Positions 36,023 through 44,796 of a DNA stretch of 62,797 bases are shown here, one piece after another. A model generated the notes under the pieces. The model made no database searches. It was not told where the DNA came from and worked only from the letters and a program-made list of their open reading frames with translations. The position numbers and the translations under genes were made by a program. Source of the stretch: an uncultured Verrucomicrobiales bacterium (GTDB lineage: Bacteria; Verrucomicrobiota; Verrucomicrobiia; Verrucomicrobiales; Akkermansiaceae); NCBI GenBank assembly GCA_937951675.1, contig CALFBI010000020.1, forward strand, positions 1 to 62,797, in the 5' to 3' direction. Position 1 is the stretch's first letter, and every line of letters begins with the position of its first letter.

Positions 36023-38026
36023 TTATGAGATTTTCTTAAGCACAGTAATAGTTCTGCTTGGTAGATAAAAGAGGAATTGGTTTTCGAGGCAGGAATAGAG
36101 CATCTTTTTATTGATTCTATTATGACCACCGTGATCGGGGGTATCATTGGTAAGAATCACTTGATAAGAACCTTTCTGGTGAGAGGGGAGTTTATAATCT
36201 GAATAGGATTTCTCTCCAGAAAAATTATAAATCCAGAGGAGGTTATTTCTCTCCATCATCATGACCCGGTCTTCTTCATGAATGTAGAGAAGTTGAGCTG
36301 GCAGGGAAGATAAGAGGTTGTTTTGAGAGGCTAAATGAGTCAACGCGGAGTCAAATTTAGCAATCTGCCCATAACGCAGTTGAGGATGATCTCGTAAGCT
36401 CCACTGGCGGCGGCAATATTGATAAGACCAATCGTTTCCCTCTCTAGGGAAATCAATCCACTCGGGATGACCAAATTCATTTCCCATGAAGTTCAAATAC
36501 CCTTCACCTCCGGCCACTAAGGTGAGAGATTTAATTATGGCGAGGTAAGCGATACCCCGTTCGACCCGGAGTGACTGTTGGTCTTGATGCATGGATTCAT
36601 ACATCGATTGATCCATGAGCCAGAAGGCGAGAGTTTTATCACCCACGAGTGCTTGATCATGAGATTCGGCATAAGCGATATTTTTTTCATCCCTCCGCCG
36701 GTTACAGAGAGTGCCCCAAAGCGCTCCTAGGTCCCATTCTTCATCACGTTGATGCTTGAGGAGCTTGATCCAATAATCGGGAATCCCCATAGCGAGGCGG
36801 TGGCTCATTCCAAGTCCTCCTTCTTCAATAGGGCGGCACAGGCCAGGCATTCCAGACATGTCTTCTGCGATCATCAAGGCTCCTGGTTTGATTTCTTGAA
36901 TGAGCTGACTGGCAAGCTGAAGGTAAATAATGGCGTCGTGATCTACTTCTTCACTGAAATAATGATCAAAATGGTCAAAGGATTTTTCGCCACGATGCCA
37001 GTAGAGCATGGAAGTGACCCCATCAAATCGGAATCCATCAAACTGAAATTCCTCTAACCAATACCTCAGATTTGAAAGTAAAAATCGGCGCACTTCAGGG
37101 CGTCCATAGTCAAAACATTTTGAATCCCAGCTCGGGTGATTCCCTCGTTCTCCAGCATGGAAATAAAGCCCTTCGCCACCATTCATACGGTTGAGGCCAT
37201 CCCGGATATTTTTGACCGCGTGCGAATGAACAATATCCATAAGCACCCCAAGTCCTAGTCTATGGGCTTGGTCAATCAGATATTTAAGGTCTTCCGGAGT
37301 TCCAAACCGGGAAGAGGGTGCGAAAAAATTAGAAACATGATAACCAAAAGACCCGTAGTAGGGATGTTCCGCTATGGCCATAAGCTGAACGACTTGGTAA
37401 CCCGCATTTTTGATGCGAGGTAAGATTTGATCAGCAAATTCCCGGTAAGAATGCACTCGAGCTTCTTCGCCTGACATCCCGATATGAGCTTCGTAAATTA
37501 AAGGATTCTGAAGCTGATCCAAGGGAGGAGAAGAATATTGCCATCTATAAGGCTCTTTGGGTTCCCAAAGCTGAGGACAAAAATCCTGTGTGTTAGAATC
37601 TTGGGTCACATAGCGAGCACAAGCCGGAATCCGATCCATTTCAGAGTTATCTAAACCTCTCACATGAAGCTTATACTTATGTAAGTGCTTCAATTCATGA
37701 TGGGGAATGAGGCATTGCCAAATACCACGCCGGATATGGGTCAGAGGATGTGATTCACGATCCCAATCATTAAAGTCTCCAGTAATTGAAACAGACTTCG
37801 CATCGGGAAGCCATTCGCTAATAAGCCAGTCACCTTGGTTTCCTTGACGCGAAATCCCTGATTTAAGATGCACCCCGGCGTAAGCAGTAAGATTCCCGTA
37901 ATGATGGATAATCTCCTGATGACGTTGCGAAAACCTCTCGATGCGGTCTTCAATGTTTCCAGAATAAGGAGCTAACCAGGAATCATTTTCGACTAACTTT
38001 GGCGGTTTTGATTCAGGTTGAGACAT
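36023..38026 (-). CDS. glgB: 1,4-alpha-glucan branching enzyme, eukaryote-like
   Basis: A 667-residue enzyme forming alpha-1,6 branches in glycogen. CBM48 near the N-terminus (ISEWLPDAKSVSITGDFNDWDRESHPL), then the GH13 barrel: LMDIVHSHAVKN, nucleophile Asp in DGFRFDGVTSMLYWHRG, acid/base Glu in MIAEDMSGMPGLCRP and AYAESHDQALVGDKTLAFWLMD. The blocks HRLAMGIPDYWIKLLKHQRDEEWDLGALWGTLCNRR and YLNFMGNEFGHPEWIDFPREGNDWSYQYCRRQWSL resemble the GH13_8 (animal, fungal and plant) subfamily more than the usual bacterial GlgB (GH13_9). No other glycogen gene is adjacent. Confidence 0.93.
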   Translation of the reverse strand: MSQPESKPPKLVENDSWLAPYSGNIEDRIERFSQRHQEIIHHYGNLTAYAGVHLKSGISRQGNQGDWLISEWLPDAKSVSITGDFNDWDRESHPLTHIRRGIWQCLIPHHELKHLHKYKLHVRGLDNSEMDRIPACARYVTQDSNTQDFCPQLWEPKEPYRWQYSSPPLDQLQNPLIYEAHIGMSGEEARVHSYREFADQILPRIKNAGYQVVQLMAIAEHPYYGSFGYHVSNFFAPSSRFGTPEDLKYLIDQAHRLGLGVLMDIVHSHAVKNIRDGLNRMNGGEGLYFHAGERGNHPSWDSKCFDYGRPEVRRFLLSNLRYWLEEFQFDGFRFDGVTSMLYWHRGEKSFDHFDHYFSEEVDHDAIIYLQLASQLIQEIKPGALMIAEDMSGMPGLCRPIEEGGLGMSHRLAMGIPDYWIKLLKHQRDEEWDLGALWGTLCNRRRDEKNIAYAESHDQALVGDKTLAFWLMDQSMYESMHQDQQSLRVERGIAYLAIIKSLTLVAGGEGYLNFMGNEFGHPEWIDFPREGNDWSYQYCRRQWSLRDHPQLRYGQIAKFDSALTHLASQNNLLSSLPAQLLYIHEEDRVMMMERNNLLWIYNFSGEKSYSDYKLPSHQKGSYQVILTNDTPDHGGHNRINKKMLYSCLENQFLFYLPSRTITVLKKIS

Positions 38027-38111
38027 ATAAAAGTAAACAATGGTAAGTTAGCTTGTTCGAGGAACTGCCTCAAGGAAAAGCGCGTAAAATCCCGGTGTGA
38101 GGAAAGACTGA

Positions 38112-38939
38112 TTAGAAATGACCTAATAATCCTGAAAGAGTCACCACGGTCTTTTCGTTTTTTTTAAGGCGGTGGATTCCGAGACGGCTTTCGGGGACAA
38201 GAGCAATCAAACAAGGGTTCTTGAATACAATTCCAGGTTTCCCTCCAAAAGGCTCTGCGGCATAAAAAGAAGCGGCCGGAACCTGAATGGTTCCATATTT
38301 GATCTGGCCACCCCAGGGGTCCATATATTCAAATTGGAAAGAAAAGTCACCTTTGTTGAAATCACGATCGAGACCAGTCATCACGACAAAGTGTCCTTGC
38401 ACTGGATTCCACGCTTTTGGAAGAGAAGAAGTCAGTCGGTAATGAGCAAAACGTCTCAAATTAATAATAGGGGGAAGCCCTGATTTAAGAGAGTTCGACA
38501 TGGCTGTATGAAGTCGATTAATCAGCTCCACCGAGTTCTCCTTTTTCTTTTTGAATCCTGATAAAGCCTCGATTTCAGGAAGGCCCGTGCCTTCTCTCAT
38601 CTCATTTGCCATATCATGTAAGTCACCGTAATTAACCCCTTTCCTGAAATCATAGCGCAACCGGTTTGGTAGCGTCCTAGATTTTTTCATCCCCCAATGA
38701 CGAATCACAGTTTGAATCCTACCTCGGTCATTAACCGAAGTGACTCGTTTCGCGACCTTTTCCCAGCGCTCCGTTCCGCTCCCAAAGGCCGCAAGCAAAC
38801 AAGTCGGGCCGCAAGCATTTCCTGATTGCTTGAGCTGGTCAATTTGCTCTGGGGGAGCTTCTCGAGCTCGCAGCCAATTTTGCCCCTGAAGTAAGGCGCT
38901 GGTATAAAAAAGCGTAAAAAAGATGAAGGGAAGTTTCAT
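38112..38939 (-). CDS. Secreted papain-like (C39-type) peptidase candidate
   Basis: A 275-residue exported protein (signal MKLPFIFFTLFYTSALLQG). The N-terminal region has GNACGPTCLLAAFGSG, where C43 is a candidate nucleophile; QGHFVVMTGL supplies H183 and MDPWGG supplies D207, matching the Cys-His-Asp order of C39-like papain-fold peptidases. The ATGA overlap with the subtilase gene upstream (4 bases) implies coupled translation. Substrate is unknown: one possibility is a partner in processing or inhibiting the subtilase. Confidence 0.65.
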   Translation of the reverse strand: MKLPFIFFTLFYTSALLQGQNWLRAREAPPEQIDQLKQSGNACGPTCLLAAFGSGTERWEKVAKRVTSVNDRGRIQTVIRHWGMKKSRTLPNRLRYDFRKGVNYGDLHDMANEMREGTGLPEIEALSGFKKKKENSVELINRLHTAMSNSLKSGLPPIINLRRFAHYRLTSSLPKAWNPVQGHFVVMTGLDRDFNKGDFSFQFEYMDPWGGQIKYGTIQVPAASFYAAEPFGGKPGIVFKNPCLIALVPESRLGIHRLKKNEKTVVTLSGLLGHF

Positions 38940-40522
38940 TCAACTAAAGATTCAAGAGGAGCCCGGGAGATTCTAAAAGCATTATCTTGGAGATTCAAAT
39001 CGGTAATTTGAGCTGGTAGAATCACTCCGGCAGTAATTTCGACTGAAGTCGATGGATCCAAAGAGACCTGGGTAGAGGAGGGGACAGTTAGTGATTGGCC
39101 GGGAGCAATCGCGGGGAGAGCCACTCTTTCTGGAGGTCCTTCACCTGTCTTGATGAAAAGACTGGCTTCTTCTACGATCTCGGTTCCTTGATTTTCGATC
39201 ACGACTGAAGCGCCCCCCTTATCATCCACGATGATGGAAGTCGTCGAAAGATCATAACGATTAGGACTTCTGGAAAAAAAAGTTCTCTCAAGGTCGGGGT
39301 AACCTTCTCCAAAAAGAGGGTCCTGATTAGCCAGGCCGGCATCATTAGAAGTCCGTTCAAGAAGAGAGGCTGCTTCTGAAACAGGGATATTAAAATGATC
39401 CGCTGTTGCAATAATCGCACCAGAAATGATGGGGGCTGAAAAAGAGGTTCCGCTGACTTGTTGTAAAGATTCCTCCTCACCTGCAACGAAAATCCCATGA
39501 CTAGGAGCCGAAAAACTCAGCTCATCATCACGATTAGAATAAAAAGCATGTCGAAAAGAAGCATCGAGCGCTCCGACCGAAATCACACGCGGATCACGAG
39601 CAGGGTAAAGAGAAGAGCTCGTTCCATCGTTTCCGGAAGCCGCAACAAGAATCACTCCTTTCGCGACCGCAAAATCAATCGCTTCTTTGATGAGAGGGCT
39701 CGATCCGTCAGAACCTAGAGAAAGATTAATGAGATGACTCCCTTGTTCCACTGCGAGAACAATCGCTTCGGCAAGAGTCACTTGATCCGTAACTCCATTT
39801 TCATCCGTGACTTTAATAGAGAGAATTTCCGCTTGAGGAACGATTCCTCGTAGATTTTCACCTCTTCCATTGAGGATAGAGGTAACTCCGGTGCCATGTG
39901 CTGATCTTTCCTCAGTCCCGGAAAGGTTGATTTCGTTGATTCCTTTAACGATTCCTGGGTGGGGTAAAAGGCCCGAATCAATCACCGCAATTTTATACCC
40001 TTGTCCTGCGTTTTGATTATCCGTCGGGATCCGAATTAATTCAAAGAGTCGGTTCCCAATCGGTTCGAGACTAATACCATTGCTTTCAAGAGGTGGGTCG
40101 GGCTCTGTAAATAAAGCAGGAGGAAGCAGTGAGAATTGACTATCGAACTCTTCTTCTAGGCGGCTCCATTGCGTCGTGCTAAGGCGTAGCGCCTTCAATC
40201 GCGAGGAATAAGAATGAATCGTCCCTTCTTGAGCATAAGAACTTTGTAAAAATCGATTGTAGCTTTCTTGGTCTTGGAATTGGAGGCTGACAGTTCTTTC
40301 GTTTTCTTGGAGAGATTCCGGGGTAACGTGACCTTTGGGAAACGATCTATCATCTTTCCATGAGTTGATTACTTCGTGCTTCGGTAAGTCCGATAGTTTT
40401 TTGAGCTCTTTGGGAAGAGAAAGAGAAGCCTGTGAGGGAACTAGTTTTTGCCATCCAAGGTAAAAGGAAAGAAGGAGGATGACTCCTGCTAAGAAAGGGA
40501 AGATCTTCTGCATCAAATTCAT
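38936..40522 (-). CDS. Subtilisin-like serine protease (S8), membrane-anchored
   Basis: A 528-residue protease. An N-terminal hydrophobic segment (IFPFLAGVILLLSFYLGW) acts as signal or anchor. Catalytic triad: D182 in KIAVIDSGLLPHPG, H209 in SAHGTGVTSIL and S360 in SGTSFSAPIISGAI; the oxyanion Asn lies in VAASGNDGTSSSLYPA. After the domain (residues about 170-400), a C-terminal CARDB-like beta region (VVIENQGTEIVEEASLFIKTGEGPPERVALPAIAPGQSLTVP) probably mediates binding. A pro-region lies between the signal and residue about 165. Coupled to the C39-like gene downstream. Confidence 0.9.
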   Translation of the reverse strand: MNLMQKIFPFLAGVILLLSFYLGWQKLVPSQASLSLPKELKKLSDLPKHEVINSWKDDRSFPKGHVTPESLQENERTVSLQFQDQESYNRFLQSSYAQEGTIHSYSSRLKALRLSTTQWSRLEEEFDSQFSLLPPALFTEPDPPLESNGISLEPIGNRLFELIRIPTDNQNAGQGYKIAVIDSGLLPHPGIVKGINEINLSGTEERSAHGTGVTSILNGRGENLRGIVPQAEILSIKVTDENGVTDQVTLAEAIVLAVEQGSHLINLSLGSDGSSPLIKEAIDFAVAKGVILVAASGNDGTSSSLYPARDPRVISVGALDASFRHAFYSNRDDELSFSAPSHGIFVAGEEESLQQVSGTSFSAPIISGAIIATADHFNIPVSEAASLLERTSNDAGLANQDPLFGEGYPDLERTFFSRSPNRYDLSTTSIIVDDKGGASVVIENQGTEIVEEASLFIKTGEGPPERVALPAIAPGQSLTVPSSTQVSLDPSTSVEITAGVILPAQITDLNLQDNAFRISRAPLESLVE

Positions 40523-40591
40523 ACGTAAACTTTTAACTCAATTTGGTCAAATCATCCTTTCTCTTTAAAAGGGGAGCTCTCAAATCAGCAC

Positions 40592-42100
40592 TTGAGATTC
40601 CTTCATTTTGAGCGAAGAATAATAACCTTGCGTGATTTCTTAACAGACCCTGCCTGGCAGGCCGAAGATATTGGGATTCCTATTCCCGATAGTCCTCATG
40701 CCTGCTCGGTTTGCTTACCGACCTATGATTCTGTCATCGGGTATGAAGAAGGCCGTGATAAGGTGATTCGAGCCATGAAAGCAGGGTATCCTCGTTTTTT
40801 TCTCAACCCGGCCCTCCAAGCATTACTAACAAAGGCGCGAAAGGATTTTTGTGCTGAGGATGAAGACTTACTGTTATTTCCCAATAAAGAAGTGGCTCAA
40901 CGCGCTCAAAGATTCATTGAACGTCGTCATACAGGGGCAGCTCGAGTGCAAGAATTCGACGACGGGATCCGGGCTGTTGTTGTTCCGAAAGAATTCCACG
41001 CGACCTTACTCCAATATTGGCGGTTCACAGGAGAAGTTGTTAGTAGTCGCCAGGTAGAAGCGGTATTAGAACATCGGGCGCCTCAATATGGCTCTCCTCA
41101 TGAGTTTCTAAAAAAACTGGCTAAGGAATTCTCTGTGGGAGTGTCCGACCTCTATGTCTACGAAAGTGGGATGACGGCCATTTATACGATTTATCGAGCG
41201 ATGGTAAGTCGCGAGCCAGGAAAGAAGACCTTGCAAGTGGGCTTTCCTTACACGGATGCTTTAAAAATCCAGGAACACTTTGGTCCAGGAGTTGTTTTTC
41301 TCCCTGACGCCACGGGTGAGAGCTTTCAAGAAGCATTACAACGGACTCGGCAGGGTGAGTTTGCGGCTGTTTTTTGCGAGATCCCAAGTAATCCCTTACT
41401 CAAAACACTCCCTTTAAAAGAGCTCTCTTTAGCTTGCCAGCAAAGTAAAACGCCTCTTATTGCTGATGAGACGGTTTCTTCTCACTATAACGTCTCCCTA
41501 TTGCCTCATGTTGACGCCGTGACGACGAGTTTAACGAAATGGATTTCTGGAAAAGGGGACGTCATGGCCGGCTCGGTTCGTCTGAACTCGGATTCTACTT
41601 TTGCAGAAGAAATGAGAGCCTTTCTTACCGAAGACAGCCCTGAGCATTGTCGCCTTTACGGTGCAGACCGCGTCGTTCTTGAAGCGAATATGGAAGGCTT
41701 TACTTCGCGGATGAAAGCAGTGAATCAAAATGCAGAGAGTGTGGCTGATTTTTTAAGCTCTCATCCCGCAGTCGAACAAGTTTGGTATCCTAAGTTTACA
41801 GATCGAGAATATTACGATGACGTTCTGACTGCTCATGGGGGATATGGAGGGTTACTCTCATTTACGATTAAGAATCCCAAGAAAACAGGGAAAGTCTTTG
41901 ATCTCTTAGCGTGGAATAAAGGTCCTAGTTTAGGCACCGACTTCTCACTTGCATCATTATATACCCTTCTGGCTCACTATGATGAAATTGACTGGGCGGA
42001 AGGGTGTGGAGTCTCACGTCATTTAATCCGCCTCTCAGTTGGTTTAGAAGATCCCGCTCTCTTATGCAGCTCTTTACAAGAAGCACTTGATTACGCCTAA
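40592..42100 (+). CDS. Cystathionine gamma-synthase-like PLP enzyme
   Basis: About 490-502 residues, fold type I PLP enzyme of the Cys/Met-metabolism family. No ATG is available; the start is TTG at 40592 or, better placed against homologues, TTG at 40628 (MRDFLTDPAWQ). An N-terminal extension with PDSPHACSVCLPTYDSVIGYEEGRDKVIRAMKAGYPRFF precedes the PLP domain, as in the fungal STR2-like subgroup. PLP lysine is in VTTSLTKWISGKGDVMAGS and LIADETVSSHYNV supplies the pyridine Asp. It probably joins an activated homoserine with cysteine or sulfide. It is isolated between minus-strand genes. Confidence 0.8.
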   Translation: MRFLHFERRIITLRDFLTDPAWQAEDIGIPIPDSPHACSVCLPTYDSVIGYEEGRDKVIRAMKAGYPRFFLNPALQALLTKARKDFCAEDEDLLLFPNKEVAQRAQRFIERRHTGAARVQEFDDGIRAVVVPKEFHATLLQYWRFTGEVVSSRQVEAVLEHRAPQYGSPHEFLKKLAKEFSVGVSDLYVYESGMTAIYTIYRAMVSREPGKKTLQVGFPYTDALKIQEHFGPGVVFLPDATGESFQEALQRTRQGEFAAVFCEIPSNPLLKTLPLKELSLACQQSKTPLIADETVSSHYNVSLLPHVDAVTTSLTKWISGKGDVMAGSVRLNSDSTFAEEMRAFLTEDSPEHCRLYGADRVVLEANMEGFTSRMKAVNQNAESVADFLSSHPAVEQVWYPKFTDREYYDDVLTAHGGYGGLLSFTIKNPKKTGKVFDLLAWNKGPSLGTDFSLASLYTLLAHYDEIDWAEGCGVSRHLIRLSVGLEDPALLCSSLQEALDYA

Positions 42101-42173
42101 AGACTATTAAAAGTCATTTCTAATGTTCGGAAAACCAAATGCGGAGAATTTTTCTGACGGAAGCGGCCTTTTT

Positions 42174-43334
42174 CTACGATCGCAAAGCCAGGCGTAAATC
42201 TTGGAGGTGCTCAAGCTGATGTTCTGCGGTTAAGGTTAACCGTAACCGTGCCGTATGACGTGGAACAGTTGGATAACGGATCGCTGGCGCAAGAATCCCG
42301 GCTTCAAGAAGTTGCGCGGATTTGGCAAGCGCCTTCTCGTTTTCTCCAATATGATAAGGAAGAATGGGGGACTGCGAGAGAGGGAGCTCCAAAAGAGAGC
42401 AGGCTTCTCTGACCAGCATGAAGAGGTGCTCGCGCCTTGTGTCACCTTCTGTAGATTGGAGTAATTCAATCCCAGCTAAAGCCATCGCTACTTGTGAAGG
42501 GGGGGGAGCTGTCGAAAAAATGAAAGAGCGTGCTGAGTTAATCAAGTAATCGATTAAGCGCTGTGACCCGGCAATATACCCACCAGCTGCACCGACTGCT
42601 TTCCCTAAAGTTCCCATCTGGATATCGACCTGTCCCGCCGTAAGGCCTAATTGGTCAATTAGCCCTCTCCCAGACTGGCCAAAGACGCCCACAGCGTGAG
42701 CTTCATCGACCAGTAAACTGGCTTCATAAGCTTCTTTTAATGCTACGATTTCTTTGAGTGGAGCGATGTCACCATCCATGCTAAAAACGGATTCAGTCAC
42801 AATAAGGCACTTCGAATCAGTTTTTTTATTATTACGCTCCTGAAGTAATATTTTATTTAAGTCGCTTATATCATTGTGCTTAAAGAATCTTAACCTGGAG
42901 CCTGAGAGACGGGATCCATCGATAAGGCAAGCGTGACTTCGTTTATCAAGGATGATCACATCCTGAGGCTCCATCAGGCTGCTAATGGTTCCAACCGCAG
43001 CCGTATAGCCATTCGCAAAAGAGAGGGCGGCTTCTGTTTTTTTGAAATTTGCCAAGGCGGCTTCCAGAGCTCGGTGTTCCGTGAGACTTCCAGAGATTAA
43101 GCGAGATGAGGTCGATCCTGAACCCGCCTCTAGAAGGGTTTTTTGCCCGACTTCCAGAAGCCGGGGGTGCTGCGCTAATCCTAAATAATCATTGGAAGAG
43201 AAATTAAGACAGGGGGCCCCTTCCACTAAAAGGTAAGGAGCTGGCGGCGTGCTTGAACACGACCGCAAGGACCGGTAGAGAGACTCATCCTCCCAGCCGT
43301 GAAGCTTCCTCATGAGAAAGTCTTCTAAACTCAT
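42174..43334 (-). CDS. bioF: 8-amino-7-oxononanoate synthase (BioF-like)
   Basis: A 386-residue PLP enzyme of the alpha-oxoamine synthase family that condenses pimeloyl thioester with alanine in biotin synthesis. LNFSSNDYLGLAQHPRLLE, GSGSTSSRLISGSLTEHRALE, VDEAHAVGVFGQSGRG and the PLP lysine in MGTLGKAVGAAGGYIAGS are all present. KBL (2-amino-3-oxobutyrate ligase) is a close relative, but the SRLISG...LE and length fit BioF. No other bio gene is adjacent, and no Shine-Dalgarno is seen. Confidence 0.85.
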   Translation of the reverse strand: MSLEDFLMRKLHGWEDESLYRSLRSCSSTPPAPYLLVEGAPCLNFSSNDYLGLAQHPRLLEVGQKTLLEAGSGSTSSRLISGSLTEHRALEAALANFKKTEAALSFANGYTAAVGTISSLMEPQDVIILDKRSHACLIDGSRLSGSRLRFFKHNDISDLNKILLQERNNKKTDSKCLIVTESVFSMDGDIAPLKEIVALKEAYEASLLVDEAHAVGVFGQSGRGLIDQLGLTAGQVDIQMGTLGKAVGAAGGYIAGSQRLIDYLINSARSFIFSTAPPPSQVAMALAGIELLQSTEGDTRREHLFMLVREACSLLELPLSQSPILPYHIGENEKALAKSAQLLEAGILAPAIRYPTVPRHTARLRLTLTAEHQLEHLQDLRLALRS

Positions 43335-43355
43335 CTGCCTTTAACTAAATAATGA

Positions 43356-44336
43356 TTAAGGTGAGGTTTCAGGAAGATCAAGTGACCAGCGCAGAAGTTT
43401 TTCTGAATCTTTCCAAACCTCGGCTGGCGTGCTGCCTAACACGACTGCAATAACGGTTCTTCCTTGATGTGAGGCACTGCTAATCAAGCATTTGCCTGAA
43501 GCCTTGGTTGTTCCGGTTTTCATCCCATTCACGAAGGGAAGGCGCTTTAAAAGCTGATTGGTATTAGAAAGCCAAAGGCTATTACGCTGAGGTCTTTTGA
43601 ATTCCAGTTTTTTAATCTGCACACATTGACGGATAAAGGGGTTCCGATAAGCTGCTACCGCTAATTTGGCCATATCTCGGGCTGTTGAATACTGTCCCTC
43701 AACCGTCAAACCGCTCGGATTTTTGAAATGTGAACGAGTCATCCCTAGTTGAGCAGCCTTATGGTTCATCCGAGCGGCAAAGCCTACATTGCTTCCTGCC
43801 ACATCCCGAGCCAAGGAACGCGCCGCATCATTCCCAGATCTTACTAAGAGCGCGGTGAGAAGATCAGCACGAGAATAAGTCTCTCCAACTCGAAGATATA
43901 GCTTGATCGGTTCTACTTGTGTATCAGTTAATTGCACTATAACTGGGTCTTCAATAGAGCCGGCTTCTAGCGTTACCAGCGCCGTCAAAAGCTTTTGAGT
44001 GCTCGCCACCGCTCGCTGCGTATCAGCATTCTTTGAAGTTAATATTTGCCCAGTATTAACATCGATTACAATCGCGGCCTTCGCGGTCAAATGAGGAACC
44101 CCAGCGGTGAAATTTAAGCCTTTATACGATTTTTTAACAGCAACTTGTGTCGCAGGTTGTTGAGCAACTTGAGGTTGATTCGTCGAAGTTGGTGAAATCA
44201 CCTTAATGGGAGCTTGCTGAGGAATTTGATTCGGCGTCAGCGTATTTTGAGCGACTGCAGCCGGAGGGATGCAGGAATTCAGAAAAATCGGTGTGATTAA
44301 AATGGCAGAAAGGAGAAATGGCTTCACACGAGCCAT
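43356..44336 (-). CDS. D-alanyl-D-alanine carboxypeptidase (PBP5-type, S11)
   Basis: A 326-residue exported peptidase. The signal has an SC (lipobox-like) end: FLLSAILITPIFLNSC. A Gln/Pro/Thr-rich linker (residues about 30-70) precedes the catalytic domain. Motifs: SxxK as STQKL, SxN as SGNDAARSLARDV and KTG as VNGMKTGTTKASGKCL. It trims the terminal D-Ala of peptidoglycan stem peptides. The C-terminal PBP5 beta domain and amphipathic anchor are absent, so it is attached, if at all, through the N-terminus. Start is ATG 44336 (an adjacent TTG at 44339 is also in frame). Confidence 0.9.
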   Translation of the reverse strand: MARVKPFLLSAILITPIFLNSCIPPAAVAQNTLTPNQIPQQAPIKVISPTSTNQPQVAQQPATQVAVKKSYKGLNFTAGVPHLTAKAAIVIDVNTGQILTSKNADTQRAVASTQKLLTALVTLEAGSIEDPVIVQLTDTQVEPIKLYLRVGETYSRADLLTALLVRSGNDAARSLARDVAGSNVGFAARMNHKAAQLGMTRSHFKNPSGLTVEGQYSTARDMAKLAVAAYRNPFIRQCVQIKKLEFKRPQRNSLWLSNTNQLLKRLPFVNGMKTGTTKASGKCLISSASHQGRTVIAVVLGSTPAEVWKDSEKLLRWSLDLPETSP

Positions 44337-44598
44337 CAATCAACAAAATCAGACAAAAGACAAGAGAACACACTCATGAAGGTTGATAAAATCCGCCTTC
44401 ATGGAGTGTTTCTCATTCGCGTCAAAGAAAGCAAACTAAGAAAATTCTCATTTTCAATTAGCCTCTTGACGGGGAAGCTTACAATATTTTTGATAAATGC
44501 TGATATTCCAGATGATTTTTTGTAGAAAGAGGCTTTTTAGTTAATTTGAACTTAAATCATGCTGGTCATGGGTGTGATCTTGTTATATTTCGGCTTTG

Positions 44599-44796
44599 AT
44601 GACTGACATTGATATACCTTTTGCCAGCATTGAAGCTGCGCCTAAAGCTTCAAAATCTAGTTGGCGCACTGCTTTTTTTTGTGGAAGCGTCGTGCTATCT
44701 ATCCTTTTGATTGTAGGTGTAGGCTGGCTTCTAAAAAACTTATCAGGAGATAAATATAGAACACTCGAAGCATTTCCAGCGGGTGTTATAGGATGA
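44599..44796 (+). CDS. Small single-pass membrane protein in AT-rich island
   Basis: A 65-residue protein: a hydrophilic N-terminus (MTDIDIPFASIEAAPKASKSSWRT), one membrane helix (AFFCGSVVLSILLIVGVGWLLKNL) and a short tail. Its stop overlaps the start of the next gene (ATGA), so the two are coupled. The 44340-44598 gap before it has no visible gene. No homologue recognised. Confidence 0.5.
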   Translation: MTDIDIPFASIEAAPKASKSSWRTAFFCGSVVLSILLIVGVGWLLKNLSGDKYRTLEAFPAGVIG

